Positions 1 to 12,190 of a stretch of DNA of 64,000 bases are shown piece by piece. The position numbers and the translations under genes were made by a program. This stretch comes from Antedon mediterranea (lineage: Eukaryota; Echinodermata; Crinoidea; Comatulida; Antedonidae): positions 21,731,432 through 21,795,431 of the forward strand of contig NC_092679.1 in assembly GCF_964355755.1 (NCBI RefSeq), in the 5' to 3' direction. Position 1 is the stretch's first letter, and every line of letters starts with the position of its first letter. The notes under the pieces are model-generated. The model ran no database searches. It was given only the letters and a program-made list of their open reading frames with translations, and had not been told where the DNA came from.

Positions 1-225
1 GCTCTCTCGCACTATGGTTCTGGTAGTAGAACAGATAAGGACTATCAACTATAGGTCCAGTGTAAGAGCCAGTACATTAGAGATGAGTAGAGGGTTACCC
101 CAGTGTACTACAGTAGCTCACACAGTGGACAGTCAAAATAGTGCCGTAGTTGGCAGCACCGACATGATGTGGTCCTTAGGTAAGAAGCATGTAGTTGAAA
201 AGTGTAACATCTAAGTCCACAGCGC
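1..225 (+). mobile_element. SINE fragment (core of a tRNA-headed SINE family)
   Basis: The stretch carries the core GATAAGGACTATCAACTATAGG preceded by ATGGTTCTGGTAGTAGAAC and followed by GAGTAGAGGGTTACCCCAGT. The same core occurs in the better preserved copies at 42.2 kb (minus) and 47.3 kb (plus), so this is a diverged copy whose tRNA-like head lies outside the window or is lost. Core type and family are seen by internal comparison only. Confidence 0.6.
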
Positions 226-296
226 ATTGAGACGACATTAAATATGCTATATAAATACATTAACCTCTAGGTTTAATGGGGATTTCTTGATTATAA

Positions 297-415
297 TATA
301 CGGCCATACTGCTTTGAAACACCGGTTCTCGTCAGATCACCGAAGTTAAGCAACGTTGGGCCCGGTTGCGTTCTGGATGGGAGACCGTCTAGAAATTGTG
401 GCGGGTGCTGTATAT
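297..415 (+). pseudogene. 5S rRNA-derived sequence (SINE head)
   Basis: About 119 bp aligns end to end with eukaryotic 5S rRNA: CGGCCATACTGC near the start, GATCACCGAAGTTAAGCA in the middle, the nearly intact box C region GGATGGGAGACCG, and GCGGGTGCTGTATAT at the end. It has several changes from a functional 5S gene, including the segment before the final GGGTGCTGT. It is followed within ten bases by a tRNA-like segment and then a SINE body, so it is better read as the head of a retroposon than as a working rRNA gene. Confidence 0.75.
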
Positions 416-640
416 ACTGAAGAGTGATGGTGTAATGGTAATATCGGACTAGCATGTGATAGGCATGGGTTCGAGGTTATCTGTACCATACTAATTGCAT
501 CCTTAGGCAAGATGCTTTACTCTCATTGCCTAATCTGGTAGGCGCTGCACTGCTGGCTGCCGTGGGTCCGTGGAGGGCCTAATCCGAATTTCCTCACTGA
601 GGACAAATATTAATACAAAAAAAATAAAAAATAAAAAAAT
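297..640 (+). mobile_element. Chimeric 5S rRNA-tRNA SINE
   Basis: Directly after the 5S-like head comes a tRNA-like segment (about 423-489) with an A-box match TGGTGTAATGG and a B-box-like GGTTCGAGGTT. A body with the motif CCTTAGGCAAGATGCTTTACT follows, then an A-rich tail near 617-640. A 5S head joined to a tRNA-like unit is the architecture known from AmnSINE1 in the DeuSINE superfamily, but whether this body is a Deu domain cannot be told by eye. The tRNA-like part resembles the one at 11.72-11.79 kb on the minus strand. Confidence 0.6.
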
Positions 641-659
641 TAAACATCCTAAAACATGT

Positions 660-3530
660 TATACAGTATATGGTTTATCTTTATCCTTAAGCCAAACATA
701 CAACTCTCATTTCCTTTCTAGCTGATTTTATTTTGTCACTTAAAATTATCATTTGTAAAAGAAACTTCATTGGTTAGAGCTTTGCGTAAACCGCACACCC
801 TAACTCTATTTCCAGCTGCTTGCATTTTAACATGTTCCAAACTTAGTATGACTTATATGAGATTATTGATACTGGCTTACTACTGTAGATAACCAATTCA
901 GATCTTACTGAATTACATAATAATTTTATGTTAAACTTGTATAAGTATGACATCATTTTAAAGGATGTTCATATTATGTTTCATGGTTAATGTTAGGGTG
1001 TGTGAATAAGTACACATATATATCAATGTTGAATTAATACATTACATGTTTCATATTAATCAGACGAATACAGAAGCATTTATTGATGCTTTTTAGTTTA
1101 TCATGACTTAAAAGATGTTTCTTTTAGCTTGAGTGTGAACGGATTTCTACATATAAAAATATACAGTACATAAGGTATAATACGTAAAATATGTTTTTAA
1201 TATTTTATACAGTGACCATATGAGTGATAATATATAACCTTGTTGACACAAAAAGGCGTAATTTTTTATTGTAGATGTACTGTAAACACAGACTATTATT
1301 AAAAATGGAAATTAACACTTATTCAAGACCAAACCTATTCAAAACAAGAACTTATTTGAAATAATGACATAAAATTGAAATTATCATTTTAAACACAATT
1401 ATTTGGATTAAGAGACTTACTTATTCAAAATAACACTTATTCATAATCACATAATTGAAAATGAGCATTTAATGGGCAATGAAAACAACATATTTAATGC
1501 AATACCTATTCAAATAATCATATAATTGAAAATTAGCATGAAAGTAAATATTTTGATTATAACCACTTACTCAGAATTATCACTTATATAAGACTTATTC
1601 AAAAAAGTACTTAATCAAAATAATAAATGAAAATGAGCATATGAGCACAAATATTTGGATTATTATAAGCACTTATTCAGAATCTGAACTTATTTCAGAC
1701 AATTAAAGACTTAGATTATTCAAAATAAGCACTTATTTGAAATTATCATTTAAATAGAGAATTGGCATAAAACATAGGATTATTTAGCAGTTATTCAGAA
1801 CTTATTACAATGATTCAAAACAAGCACTTACAAATTTGGCATAACAATTTGGCTTATAATTTAATTGTTGTCTAGCATTTGTTTTCAAAATCTGTATATC
1901 TTTTTTTAGAATGAGATAAGCTCTTACTTATTCAAAGTGAGCACTTATTGAAAACAGTCACTTTATTCTTACTTAATGGACACTGTATAATTAATAAGGA
2001 TAACTTAAGGCGCTCTCCTGTTTCCTTACTTTAATTCTCCTTTCAAAATCTTTGATATACAACTGCTGCAGTCCGTCTTGATATGTTACAAGTTAGGCAA
2101 TCATTTTAAGTGCAATTTAAGGTTGGTCCTCATTTATATGATATCATCTCTATACCACCTGTTGGCTATAAATTAGCCTATTTATTTTGTAATTCAGTTC
2201 TCTGCACTGTATTGCATTAGCCTCATTTAGGGTTTTAAGCAAAAAAAACAAATATCTATTACTGTCTAGGCCCACTCCACTGATAGTTCAAATACCCGGC
2301 ATCACAATCTTATGAAATGATATGGAACGTTATTGTGATGATTGGACAGCATGTAAATTAGACATGGGGAATGAGGGTGAGGTTAATCCATAAAAGGCTG
2401 TGAAAAGCACCCACTTGAAGGTTGACTGTTTAGGGTGAGGGGGGGGGGGGGGGTGGTGGGAGTGGGGAGTTAGGGATGTTGAATAAAAAAAGTAAATTCA
2501 ATCCTTATTTGTTTACGGTACACTGTTGGACATAATTTGCTTGTGAACCGTGTTGTGTTACTACATACTTTATCAATAATATCTTATAATAACTATTTTA
2601 TCAGTGTCATCATTCCAAACACTGGTCATTGGTCAAAATTGAACTTGAGAGGGTGACATCACCCCAATATGTTAGGTATCTCATAATATCCCTTCAGCTG
2701 TTATATACTCGGAAAAAAAGAATTTAATTTTAAGGATTTAATTTTTTTTAAGGGAAAGTAAGTGATTTTAACTCAATAGGTTTTGAAGGCCATGACGTCA
2801 AACACAAATACCATATTACAAATTTCCCCGAAATGACCGCATACAAGTTTCAGAGTTCAAAATAAACTCCTTTCATGTACTTTCATGTATCTATGGACAA
2901 TATATAAATCACTTTCATAAAATTCTTTTATGAATTTCATTGTCATTCTTGAACCACCTGTATAAATTAAATATTCAAATTTGAATTTACATATTATATG
3001 CAAGTTTATATTATTTTTTTCTAGATTTTGAACAATAATTTTTGTAAAAACAGGACTTGTACAGAAAATAATTGTTTACTGCAGATATATAAATATACAT
3101 ACATACATACAGTATTATTTATTTGGTAATATGCAAATTTGGAAAGTTTTGGTCAATTATTGGCCCATGTTTGTTTAAATTGTCTTTATTTACTCGGCTG
3201 TTCCTTTACAACGGATTCAATCTATATAATGATTAATGGTGATGTACCCCGTGATGTAAGTAAGTATAACTGCAGTAAACACAGTAGCATTACTTCAGTA
3301 AATTTGACATGTTGACAAATTTGATGACATTAGTGATTGACATGGTTACTATGTATTACTGTGTATTCTCTGGTGGCCAGTCTAGCACAGGAAATCACTA
3401 GTAGTTACCACACTATCTACAATTAAACAAACGTTATAAAAGATATAAAAATATACAAGTAATATTGTACAACAGAAAAGCTATCTCCGAATACATGTGT
3501 TTTTTTTTTTTATCTAGTAAATAAATTACA
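660..3530. other. AT-rich stretch without recognised gene
   Basis: No reading frame with convincing coding character or splice-flanked exon was found. It contains the degenerate array at 1290-1985, a run of about 15 G at 2439-2453 and short ATAC repeats near 3097-3111. Confidence 0.5.
1290..1985 (+). repeat. Degenerate AT-rich tandem array (ACTTATTCAAAA motif)
   Basis: The motif CACTTATTCAAAAT / GAAATTATCATTTAAA recurs many times with irregular spacing, often alternating with ATTTGGATTA. The units are too diverged to fix a period by eye. It looks like an old decayed satellite. Confidence 0.5.
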
Positions 3531-3532
3531 GT

Positions 3533-4045
3533 AGAACCTTGGGACACTTTAGGTGGGGGATGTCCCTATAAAAGTTGACACTTCCCTAAATGAACAGTCA
3601 ACCCCTATCAAGAGGCTACCTCTATAAATGTCAGTTATTTTCTATATTTCAAATTTTCTTATTCAGATTTTTAGTCTTATGTAATTAATTATATTTTTTG
3701 GTTTTTGTTTTTCTTTTACTTTTCTGTTTTTGCTGTATTTTGCATATTGTATCTGTTCTGAGGTTTCCAAATGATCAGCAAATGCTGGATGGATCACCCT
3801 CATTAAATATGGTTAAAATAAAAATAAATAAAATAAAAAATAAAGTGCTGACTATATTATTAAACTTTATGTGATTTGATGTGCCCATCACATATGATGA
3901 TGTCATATCACTACTATATTTGGACATATCACTACTATATTTGGGCACATCACACTTTCTTGTCAAATAGTTTGACGTACATTCAACCCCTATTCAGGGG
4001 ACACCTTTATTAACTCTTTGTTGGATCCTGTAGGTGTCAGTTACA
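3533..4045. repeat. GGGGACACC-family MITE split by a second MITE
   Basis: The segment begins CAGTAGAACCTTGGGACACTT and ends with ACCCCTATTCAGGGGACACC followed by a GTAGGTGTCAG stretch, both typical of a MITE family found at many places in the window. A palindromic MITE of another family lies in its middle (3844-3978), which suggests nested insertion. Confidence 0.45.
3844..3978. mobile_element. Palindromic MITE (GATGTGCCC family), copy 1
   Basis: Contains GATGTGCCCATCACATATGA, GATGTCATATCACTACTATA and GGGCACATCACACTTTCTTG in the order seen in all copies. The consensus arms, TCTGTCTACACTATCAAAC and its complement, are worn here. Copies at 11.5, 12.2, 21.3 and 22.0 kb define the family. Confidence 0.7.
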
Positions 4046-4198
4046 AATGTGTGATATGCTAGTGATATGCCCAAATATAGTAAGTGATATGCCCAAATAT
4101 AGTAGTTATATGCCCAAATATAGTAGTGATATGACATCATCATATGTGATGGGCACATCACATTTTTTGTCACATAAAGAATAGTGTAGACAGAGCTT
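4046..4198. mobile_element. Palindromic MITE (GATGTGCCC family), copy 2
   Basis: Ends with the canonical arm ATAGTGTAGACAGAGCTT. The internal unit GTGATATGCCCAAATATAGTA is repeated three to four times, more than in other copies, so it has expanded internally. Confidence 0.75.
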
Positions 4199-4199
4199 T

Positions 4200-6260
4200 A
4201 GAAGCAATGTCTCTCTATAAGATGTTATCTGCCAATATATTTGTAATGTCATTAACAATATAATGCTTCATGATTCCAGCTAGATAATTATTTGTGACAG
4301 CATCATTCAACATAAAAAGATATTCAATTACATCATTCTTTTTAAACTAAAGTATGCTAGATAAAGATTTTTATTTTCTCTGTTATTAAATCCAGAAAGA
4401 GGTCTTGCCACTAGAGCAAACTCCTTAAAATGGCCGCCATATATCTGTTGAACAATATTATTTAGTAAAATTAATTTATGGCCTAAAATGTTAGGAAAAC
4501 ACCTAAATCAGCACAATCAGTACAGTTTTTGTAAAAATTTTTAATGCCAATAAAATGAATAATTTCTTGGAAATGCCTCAGTTTAAGTATACAAATAAAA
4601 CGAATAATTTCTTGGTCAATTTCTTGGTAAAAGAATACGTTCTTGTGTTGACACAACACAGACATAGTAGAGTGTGACTGAATAGGGAATGTGACTTGAA
4701 AGTAGAATCGCCTCATATGATGCAGCCACATTACGTTGTGGTCCCTCTGCGTGGTGATAGCCATCAGATTACCCCGTGTTTGGGACCAGCTTCACATATC
4801 ATTGACCGATGCTGCAGTCCTAGAAAGCCCATCAGCCTTCATTAGAAAAGTTCACATTCATTTTGATTCACTTTAACTGTATTTTATGTCTTTTATGTGT
4901 AAATTAACTTTGTGGTTGGGTCATCCGGCTCAGCTACAGTGATTAATTTCACTAAGGTTGACCCTGGTCTCCCCAATTTCAGTTTTTTTTTGTGTTATGT
5001 ATATACTGAAATAGACCGAATAATAAATGAAATGAAAATGAAATGAATCAGTTTTGAATTCACTGTGGTTTCATTAAGTTCACTCTCTAGTTGATTATAA
5101 TAAACTCTTTAGAATGGAATTTAGATACATCAACTCATTTATTCAGACTTATTATATAAACATAGCTACTAAACTATACTGGTATCATATCAGCCTTATG
5201 ACGTATATTATTTTAATCTTCTAATAATAATTACATATCCAGATATAAAATCTGAGAAAGAAGATATTTTCATAATTAATATGATATCAGGTGACTGACA
5301 TTATACTAATCTTTGTTTTCAGTGAAACATTTAATATTGCGATATCAGTTAATTCTCTTAGTAATATTTTGATATTACATCTTATATCATCAAAATATCC
5401 CTATTATAGGTTTTGAATTGATATCTTATCAGTTGTATTTATATTAATATCATTTTTTGTTTTGTTTCGTGTTATGTACAGTAAAGAACACCTTCGGGGC
5501 ATCACAACATTTTCCCATAAAATGACGAATTATGTTTTAACACTATGGTCAACCCCTATTCAGTGGACACTTAATTGTTAAGGGTCCCTTAATAGGGTTA
5601 TACTGTATACATTTACAAACATATTTGATAAAGAAATTGGTGTGGATAGCTTATTTACCATTAAGCTTCATTGCTTTTCAGATCCAAAAGGTCATAGTTT
5701 GTCCAAATACACAGGCCTAAAGATCTTATGCTTTGCTGGTAAAATCAATTATTTCAGGCGATGCTTGTACCCTTCATACTCATAGTCCACTTTCAGACCA
5801 TTGTGGGTCTTTCAGATCATATGTGAACATTAAAATTGTATTGCAGAAAAGTTGCAATTTCTAATAGGCCTACACTATAATATAATATGTCATAGATTTC
5901 GAGACAGGATGTTAATAGTATGTTGTTTGTCATGTGCTACATCATTAAACCATGCCAAGGCTGCGTTTATATACTTTAGCTTTTCTCCAGATGTTTTATT
6001 TTATGACTTTATATTAATAATTCATCCACACTAAAATAGAAGTATCCTGGGTAGGATATCAATTGCAGCCTGGTTAAAAACTCAAATGTATGAGCAATAT
6101 ATTTGGTGATTTAAAAAAATCAGTTAAAAATCACTTTGAGGATGACGTCTAGAAGTACGTATACAGTGGAAACCTTCCTATGGGGGACTATTGAGGGAAA
6201 CATGTATTGGGAAGCAGTATGTTTTAATGGACAACCCCTATTCAGGATCATGCAACACTT
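4200..6260. other. Region without recognised gene
   Basis: AT-rich sequence with small GGGGACACC-family remnants near 5540-5615 and 6165-6245. No exon-like segment was recognised. Confidence 0.4.
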
Positions 6261-6263
6261 TTT

Positions 6264-6366
6264 TATCAAACTGTATGTGACAACAAATATGATGTGCCTG
6301 TATATGGACATGATGATGTCATATCACACTACCATATTTGGGCACATCACACTTTTTTTTACAAAT
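6264..6366. mobile_element. Palindromic MITE (GATGTGCCC family), partial copy 3
   Basis: Retains TATATGGACATGATGATGTC and CATATTTGGGCACATCACAC but lacks clear terminal arms. Confidence 0.6.
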
Positions 6367-6677
6367 TAGAGGTGGTACTGTATTGAAAATTACTTACCAT
6401 TTTGTCTTTATTGCGTATATTTTCATAGGAAGTATTCCTAAGATTTTAATCTCTTCTTTTCTAGGTATTGGTCTACTATGTCAAGGATTGAGACATTTTC
6501 CTTGGCAAATTCCCAATTTATTTTTTTATTCCTTATGCTGAATTATGAAAAAAAAAATTTTATTTAGTTCTTGTGTTTACAAAACAGTTTTTTTTTTGGT
6601 TGATTAATTTATCATTATGATAAAGAACAAAAAAAGCAAAAAAATGTTTATAAAAAGAAATATACAGTAATAAAAAT

Positions 6678-6898
6678 CTCAACCTTCCTCCCCTCCTATC
6701 CTCCCCCTCCCACCTTCCTCCTCCCTCCCTTCCTCCCACCCTTCCTCCTACCCTTCCTCCCTTCCATTCCTCTTATCCTCCCTCTCACCCCTCTCACCCT
6801 CCCTCCCTCTCCTCTCATCCTCTCTCCTTCTCACCTCCTCTCATCCTCCCTCCTTCTCATCCCACCCCCTCTCTCTCCCTTCCCCTCTCATCCTCCCA
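6678..6898 (+). repeat. Polypyrimidine tract (CCTCCCTT-rich)
   Basis: About 220 bp of almost pure C and T on the plus strand, built from irregular CCTCC/CTTCC/CTCTC units. Long homopurine-homopyrimidine tracts can adopt triplex structures; no gene is evident here. Confidence 0.85.
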
Positions 6899-6922
6899 CC
6901 CATAGTTGGGCAGACTGTGACT

Positions 6923-7126
6923 GGGTAGTATTGGTAAAACAGCATCATGAGCTAGGCTTACACTAGCACTTGAACCACTGCTCCAGTCATGGGTAGTATT
7001 TGTAAAACAGCATCATGAGCTAGGCTTACACTAGCACTTGAACCACTGCTCCAGTCATGGGTAGTATTGGTAAAACAGCATCATGAGCTAGGCTTACACT
7101 AGCACTTGAACCACTGCTCCAGTCAT
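6923..7126 (+). repeat. 68-bp tandem repeat, exactly three copies
   Basis: Three units starting GGGTAGTATTGGTAAAACAG begin at 6923, 6991 and 7059, nearly identical (one T/G difference in the second). The near identity points to a recent duplication. Confidence 0.9.
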
Positions 7127-8418
7127 CATACTAATATAATGTCAAATTGACTTTAGCACTAATATACTCGGAAGTAATGCTATTCTGTAGCATTCATCAA
7201 CATCCCCTGATCCTACTGAAACAAATTACCCGCGGCACCATTGTTGCTCTCGTCATTTCTTATGGGATGCAAGGCACAAAATGAACAGTAACAGCGATGG
7301 TATTTTATTAGTAAAAGCTAGACACACTGTCTCCACTAACGTTAGTCTTTTAATTTGACTTCATTTCTGCACGATTTTCTCGGCGCAGTTTTGGGACTGA
7401 ATTAAACTTTCTTTTGATGAATAATAATTTGGATCGGCATTCATAATTTGATGAAATGAAATATTTAAATTGAGACTGAGTTAGAATGTTTCTCGGAAGG
7501 GCAAACATTCGAAAATATTTCGTGCAATCAGTATTGATAGACTTTTGTCTCATTTATTTAACATTGCTAATTTAGTCAGCAGTTTGTTTATGTTATCTTA
7601 AGCGAGGTTTATTCCATAATTTGAAACGCCAATTAATTATGAATTTCAATTGAAAAAATGTATTTTATATTAATAGCAATTATTGTCAAGAAGTTTATTC
7701 ACTAAGTTCAAGGATTTTTTAAATATTTTTTTTTATACTACCGTATATTTCGGTGTATAAGTCGCACCTGTGTATAAGACGCACCCCCTAACTGAGAGTA
7801 AAATATCGGAATTTTTTATATCGTCGATGTATAAGACGCACCTTATATTTCATCAAAACAATTTTTTATTAAATTGTAATCAATATATTGTAATAATATA
7901 TTTTGTTATATCTACAACGGCGTCCTTTATTTAGGTTTTTTCTTACCTAGGCTCGGCCGTGCCCAGCCTCAACAAGTTCTTTCTAAACTTGATATTCATG
8001 AGTTTCGTACCCGCAACATCGAGTGCATGACCGTGTGTGTAACACACACGTGTGTGGGCTAGCCTCGCTCGATCATTTCGAGAGGGCGCACGTTTTCACG
8101 GACAATCGTATTCGATTAGTATCTATGTATCCGAGAAGTGTATACGCTAAGTCCATGCTATAATCAACTGGAGAATATCCTAGTCGAATACCGTACACCA
8201 TGTGGCCGCCAAGAAGGGATTGCGCTAGGGGTACGGCGGTCGGCGATCGTGCGTATAACTATAAATAAATACATTCCCATCGTAAACGTTTACAAATGAA
8301 ATTTTATTGGAGCGCCTAAAACAGCTCTATAATGAACAAATCTTTTCATCATATTTAGTATAACATCATGCTAAAATGCCTTAAAAACTAGGCAGAAGCA
8401 GGTTGCCGTTACGTTATT

Positions 8419-11031
8419 ACACTGGGATCAGGTGCCGTTTTCGGCCACCTCGACTTATATGGACTATACCATTATTATGATAGGGGTGTGGTGTATTATG
8501 TTTTATGTAGAGAAGGGTGTCTATTGAATGGGAAGACAATACAATTGTTCTGTTATGTAACCTACAGTACAAACTACAAGGAACAATACAGAACATCAAA
8601 AACTAGCATGTTAAAAAGGCATGTTATTATTAGGTAGGCCTACTGTGTTAGGGAATGCCAAGATTTTGTAACAATATTACTATATTAACTAAAGATATTT
8701 TATATAAAACAAATTGTATAGACAAATTTAATGAAGAACCATCTACTAACTGGATAAAGCCATTTAGGAAAAATAATAAACAAGTTGATCATAACGACTG
8801 GTTTTCAAAGGCCCAAAGCAAAACGAAATTCCATGCAAAACAACGTTAACGGAATATACTATGTATAAACATGGAGTAAATGAATAAAGGAACCAAACTT
8901 TTGAACAATATTTGTTAGATAAAACTAATTTTAAGAGTATCAATTTAATTTAAAGCAAGATCAAACTCTCTAGATCTTGAGGTTCGTAGAAAATCCTGGT
9001 CAAATCATAACACAGGATTATGTAAGATGTGTAGTACAAACGAAAAAGAAACAGTAAACCATTTTTTATTTAAATGTCCTTCATTAAACTCTGTTGTTAG
9101 ACAATAATTAAGTATGTACCGGGATAATTTTAATTGTGGACCTCAGTTAAAACACCACTTTATGCTAGACAATTTATTCACTGAAAATGAAACATTAGGA
9201 AAAATCTTTGATTTTTATTGTAAAACATATTTAATGAAAGCATGGGTTACTAGATCTACGATGTTATCCGCATTACCTCTCTCAACTAATTGATTAATAT
9301 AGTAAACAAGCTACAGACATCTCTATGAGGATGTATCTGTAAGTTTTATTTATTAGGCCTATCCTGTATTTTTGTTCTGTTTTTATTTTTGTAGTTATAT
9401 ATATTGTACAATTTACGTATTATGTATTTTCATACAGATCTAATTAATTACTTTACATTTTGTTTTGATGTTATGTATTAGTATTTAGAACTTTGTGGCT
9501 TATGTTATTTGTAATTTTGTCTGTAAATTGGATGCACCATTAACTGATAAATGTGTGACACCGATATAAAGGTGATTCCTATGAATAAATAAATAAATAA
9601 AAACTATATAAGTAGGTATACTTACTTATTATATATAAAAACTAAACTAAACACTACAGTATAATCAAAATTAAAGCATATTAAATACTAGGCCTATGTT
9701 ATTCCTATCTATTTAAACACTTAAAATTTTAGTACAATCGGATTCGAAATTAGAAAATCTTAAATACTACAATACAATCGGAATTAAAACATCCTAAATA
9801 CTACTTTACAATCGGTTAAATTACCTAAACTCTATAATGTTGTGAAATATGTTAAAGAATGTTGGCAAATGCGTTCTAATCGGCCCAATCCTATCGGTAG
9901 ATAAATCATATTTTTTATTTTCTTGAACTAAACATAAATAAAACGAAAGAAATAAAGATTGATTTTCGAAAACATAATTGGTCTGACAGTATACATTAAT
10001 TAAAGTAAAGGAAGTAGAGATTGTTAACAATTATTGATAAGTATCTGGCAGTAGTGTTTGACTAAAGCTAAATGGGTGGACATGTTGATCGTAGTTAAAA
10101 AGTTAAATACAAGGCTCGGCTGTACTGCTTAAGGAAACTTGGTTCTTTGGGGTAAAGCAGGATATTTGTACTATAGAATGTTTATGTTTTACTAATCAGT
10201 GATGTTCTATTTGGGCATATTGTATATTGGGCTAGGAATATCAGTAAGGGAATAAATGTAAGGGGGATAAAGACCCAATTGAGAAGGTGCTGGGTAGAGC
10301 GTGGAAAGTAATTGGTTTGTCTAGTATGCAAATGCTTGACTCGTTCTACAGCGAACAGCTTGCCGATGTATTCCATGCTATATTGGAAGACACCAATCAT
10401 CCTCTTCATGGCGACATTATCAGCTCCGTTTTACATTCGCTATTATAACGTTTTGATGCAAACGTTGTTCAATTAGAACATGTATTTCTACACAGAAACG
10501 TTTAAAAACGTGTTTAAAACATTTTAGAAAGACCAAACCTAAAAACATGCAATGTCAAACGCTGTGTTTTCTGGGAACAAAATGGTACAGATTCACTGAC
10601 AAAATTATAATGTTTATTTGTTTTACTGATTACCTAATAATCAGTATGTGATAAATGTACTACTGTCATCTTTATTAAATGTACTACTGTGTTATCGTTA
10701 GGTAAATTATATTTTTTATTTGTAACTGGAATAAAAACTTTCTTTATATACTTTCTGTATCTATAAATCTGTAAAAATTATATAGAAAAAAAGAGCCATA
10801 ATATACTGCATTAACTTGAAAACTGAAATTAATTCTACAGCATGCAGGGCGTAGTTGTTTTCCCTTTGTTGCTGAAACAACAAGCAAAACAAAAGAACAA
10901 AAGCAGCAGTATTTTAACACATTAACACACTCAATTAATAAATGGGACACCCCTATTTTTCCATCTTTTTATAATGGTATAGTCCATACAAGTTGAGGTG
11001 GCCGAAAACGGCACTTGATCCTTACACTGTA
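8419..11031. repeat. Inner inverted-repeat pair, about 55 bp per arm
   Basis: The left arm near 8419-8475 contains GTGCCGTTTTCGGCCACCTC and TATGGACTATACCATTAT. The right arm near 10972-11031 carries the same motifs inverted, with only a few mismatches. The arms lie 0.3-0.7 kb inside the outer repeats at 7739 and 11337, so the two pairs are concentric. Confidence 0.65.
8655..9602 (+). pseudogene. Non-LTR retrotransposon 3' remnant
   Basis: One frame, interrupted by several stops, reads MPRFCNNITILTKD at 8655 and later CKMCSTNEKETVNHFLFKC (about 9020-9080). That is the Cys/His knuckle typical of the C-terminus of jockey/CR1-like ORF2 proteins. After a frameshift near 9105 the reading continues as HFMLDNLFTENETLGKIFDF and then WVTRS, ending near 9292. 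A 3' UTR and an ATAA-repeat tail to about 9602 follow. The element is 5'-truncated and dead. Confidence 0.7.
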
Positions 11032-11049
11032 GCTAGCCTAGGCCTAGGC

Positions 11050-11206
11050 CCTAGCCTACTCAGGCCTAGCCTACTCAGGCCTAGCCTACTCAGGCCTAGC
11101 CTACTCAGGCCTAGCCTACTCAGGCCTAGCCTACTCAGGCCTAGCCTACTCAGGCCTAGCCTACTCAGGCCTAGCCTACTCAGGCCTAGCCTACTCAGGC
11201 CTAGCC
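11050..11206 (+). repeat. 15-bp minisatellite (CTAGCCTACTCAGGC), about 10 copies
   Basis: Ten nearly perfect copies of a 15-bp unit containing AGGCCT. Because 15 is a multiple of three, frames on both strands stay open and give artificial repeat peptides. The array sits beside the right end of the 7739-11337 element. Confidence 0.95.
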
Positions 11207-11502
11207 GCGCCAACGAGGTGACAATTATGTACAATCTGTGTGGTGAGGCATTTATGTTCGGTGTATAAGACGCACCCTTAATTTAGAGGTCAAATTTGCG
11301 TGTCAAAAGTGCGACTTATACACCGAAATATACGGTACGTATAATAATCGGTATCCTTTACGAACCCACAGAAGCCAAAGTGTGATAATCACTACCCTTT
11401 TCAAAAACACTGCACACACATGCATTTCATGTACAGTTCATGATACCAACAGCATGTCCCATCCAAAGGACAAGATAATTGCTGTATTAAAGTAATTGCC
11501 TA

Positions 11503-11665
11503 AAGTTCTGTCTACACTATCAGACTTTATATGACTAGAAAATGTGATGTGCCCATATATAGACATGATGACATCATATCACTACCATATTTGGGCATAT
11601 CACTACTATATTTGGGCATATCACACTTTTTTGTCAAACTAGTTTGATAGTGTAGACAGAGCTTA
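11503..11665. mobile_element. Palindromic MITE (GATGTGCCC family), copy 4
   Basis: A near-complete copy. The left arm is TTCTGTCTACACTATCAGAC and the right arm TTTGATAGTGTAGACAGAGC, followed by TTAAG. The centre holds the ATGATGACATCATATCAC palindrome. Length is about 163 bp. Confidence 0.85.
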
Positions 11666-11720
11666 AGAAAGGTAAATTGTTAGTAAAGTATATATCCTTC
11701 AAACAGATGGTTCAACAGAT

Positions 11721-11790
11721 GGTACAGACAGGTATCGAACCCCTGACTTTGCACACGCTACTCCGATTCTTTACCATTACGCCATACCAT
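11721..11790 (-). mobile_element. tRNA-like SINE head
   Basis: On the minus strand it has an A-box TGGCGTAATGG and a B-box GGTTCGATACC about 35 bases apart, with a plausible T arm (CAGGG / ACCTG). The acceptor pairing is poor and no mature tRNA structure is complete. It resembles the tRNA-like part of the 5S-tRNA SINE at 0.42-0.49 kb. Confidence 0.5.
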
Positions 11791-12190
11791 ACGCTCTCTT
11801 TCTACTAACTGCATTATATGCAGCACACACAGCGTTTATCTACATTTTAGTGTTTATAGCCATTGGGTAGAAATATAATGAGGTATTTAAATGCCAGACT
11901 TTGTCTATATATGGTAGGATTAGGTAGTTGATTGATAAAAAACAAGACGGAAGAATTTAGGATGTCGTATTAGTGTTGTTAAAGCTTTACTATTGTCTTG
12001 TCTTGGTCAATCTTGTGTCAAGGCTAGAATTAGATTTTTGTTCTGGCGGTTCCTTTGTGTTTCAGTCCGTCACTTAAATTGTTGATTCTTAAAGAAAAGT
12101 ACTCTACGTGTTCAGATTTCATCATTTTCAATAAAAATGTCACTTTCACATTCTTGACGTTGTATTACAAACTTGCAAAATCATTGTATA

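Larger units (their letters stand above)
7739..11337. mobile_element. DNA-transposon-like region with 29-bp terminal inverted repeats
   Basis: The left end reads ACCGTATATTTCGGTGTATA followed by AGTCGCACC. The right end, 3.6 kb away, is its inverted copy, ending in GAAATATACGGTA. Subterminal GTATAAGACGCACC motifs also appear on both sides, and TA flanks each end. No transposase ORF remains. Inside lie a second, longer inverted-repeat pair (8419/11031), a LINE 3' remnant and a 15-bp minisatellite. It could be one composite element or nested insertions. Confidence 0.6.

Noticed and set aside
297-415. Functional 5S rRNA gene
   Set aside because: Several changes from the 5S consensus and direct fusion to a tRNA-like segment and SINE body.
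2439-2453. G runs at 2.44 and 58.62 kb as quadruplex elements
   Set aside because: Single uninterrupted G runs; no regulatory context, and homopolymer lengths are unreliable.
10993-11268. Plus-strand frame with repeated LLRPS and its minus-strand counterpart
   Set aside because: Produced by a 15-bp minisatellite; both strands are open for the same reason.
11721-11790. Functional tRNA gene
   Set aside because: A and B boxes are present but acceptor-stem pairing fails; it resembles a SINE head.
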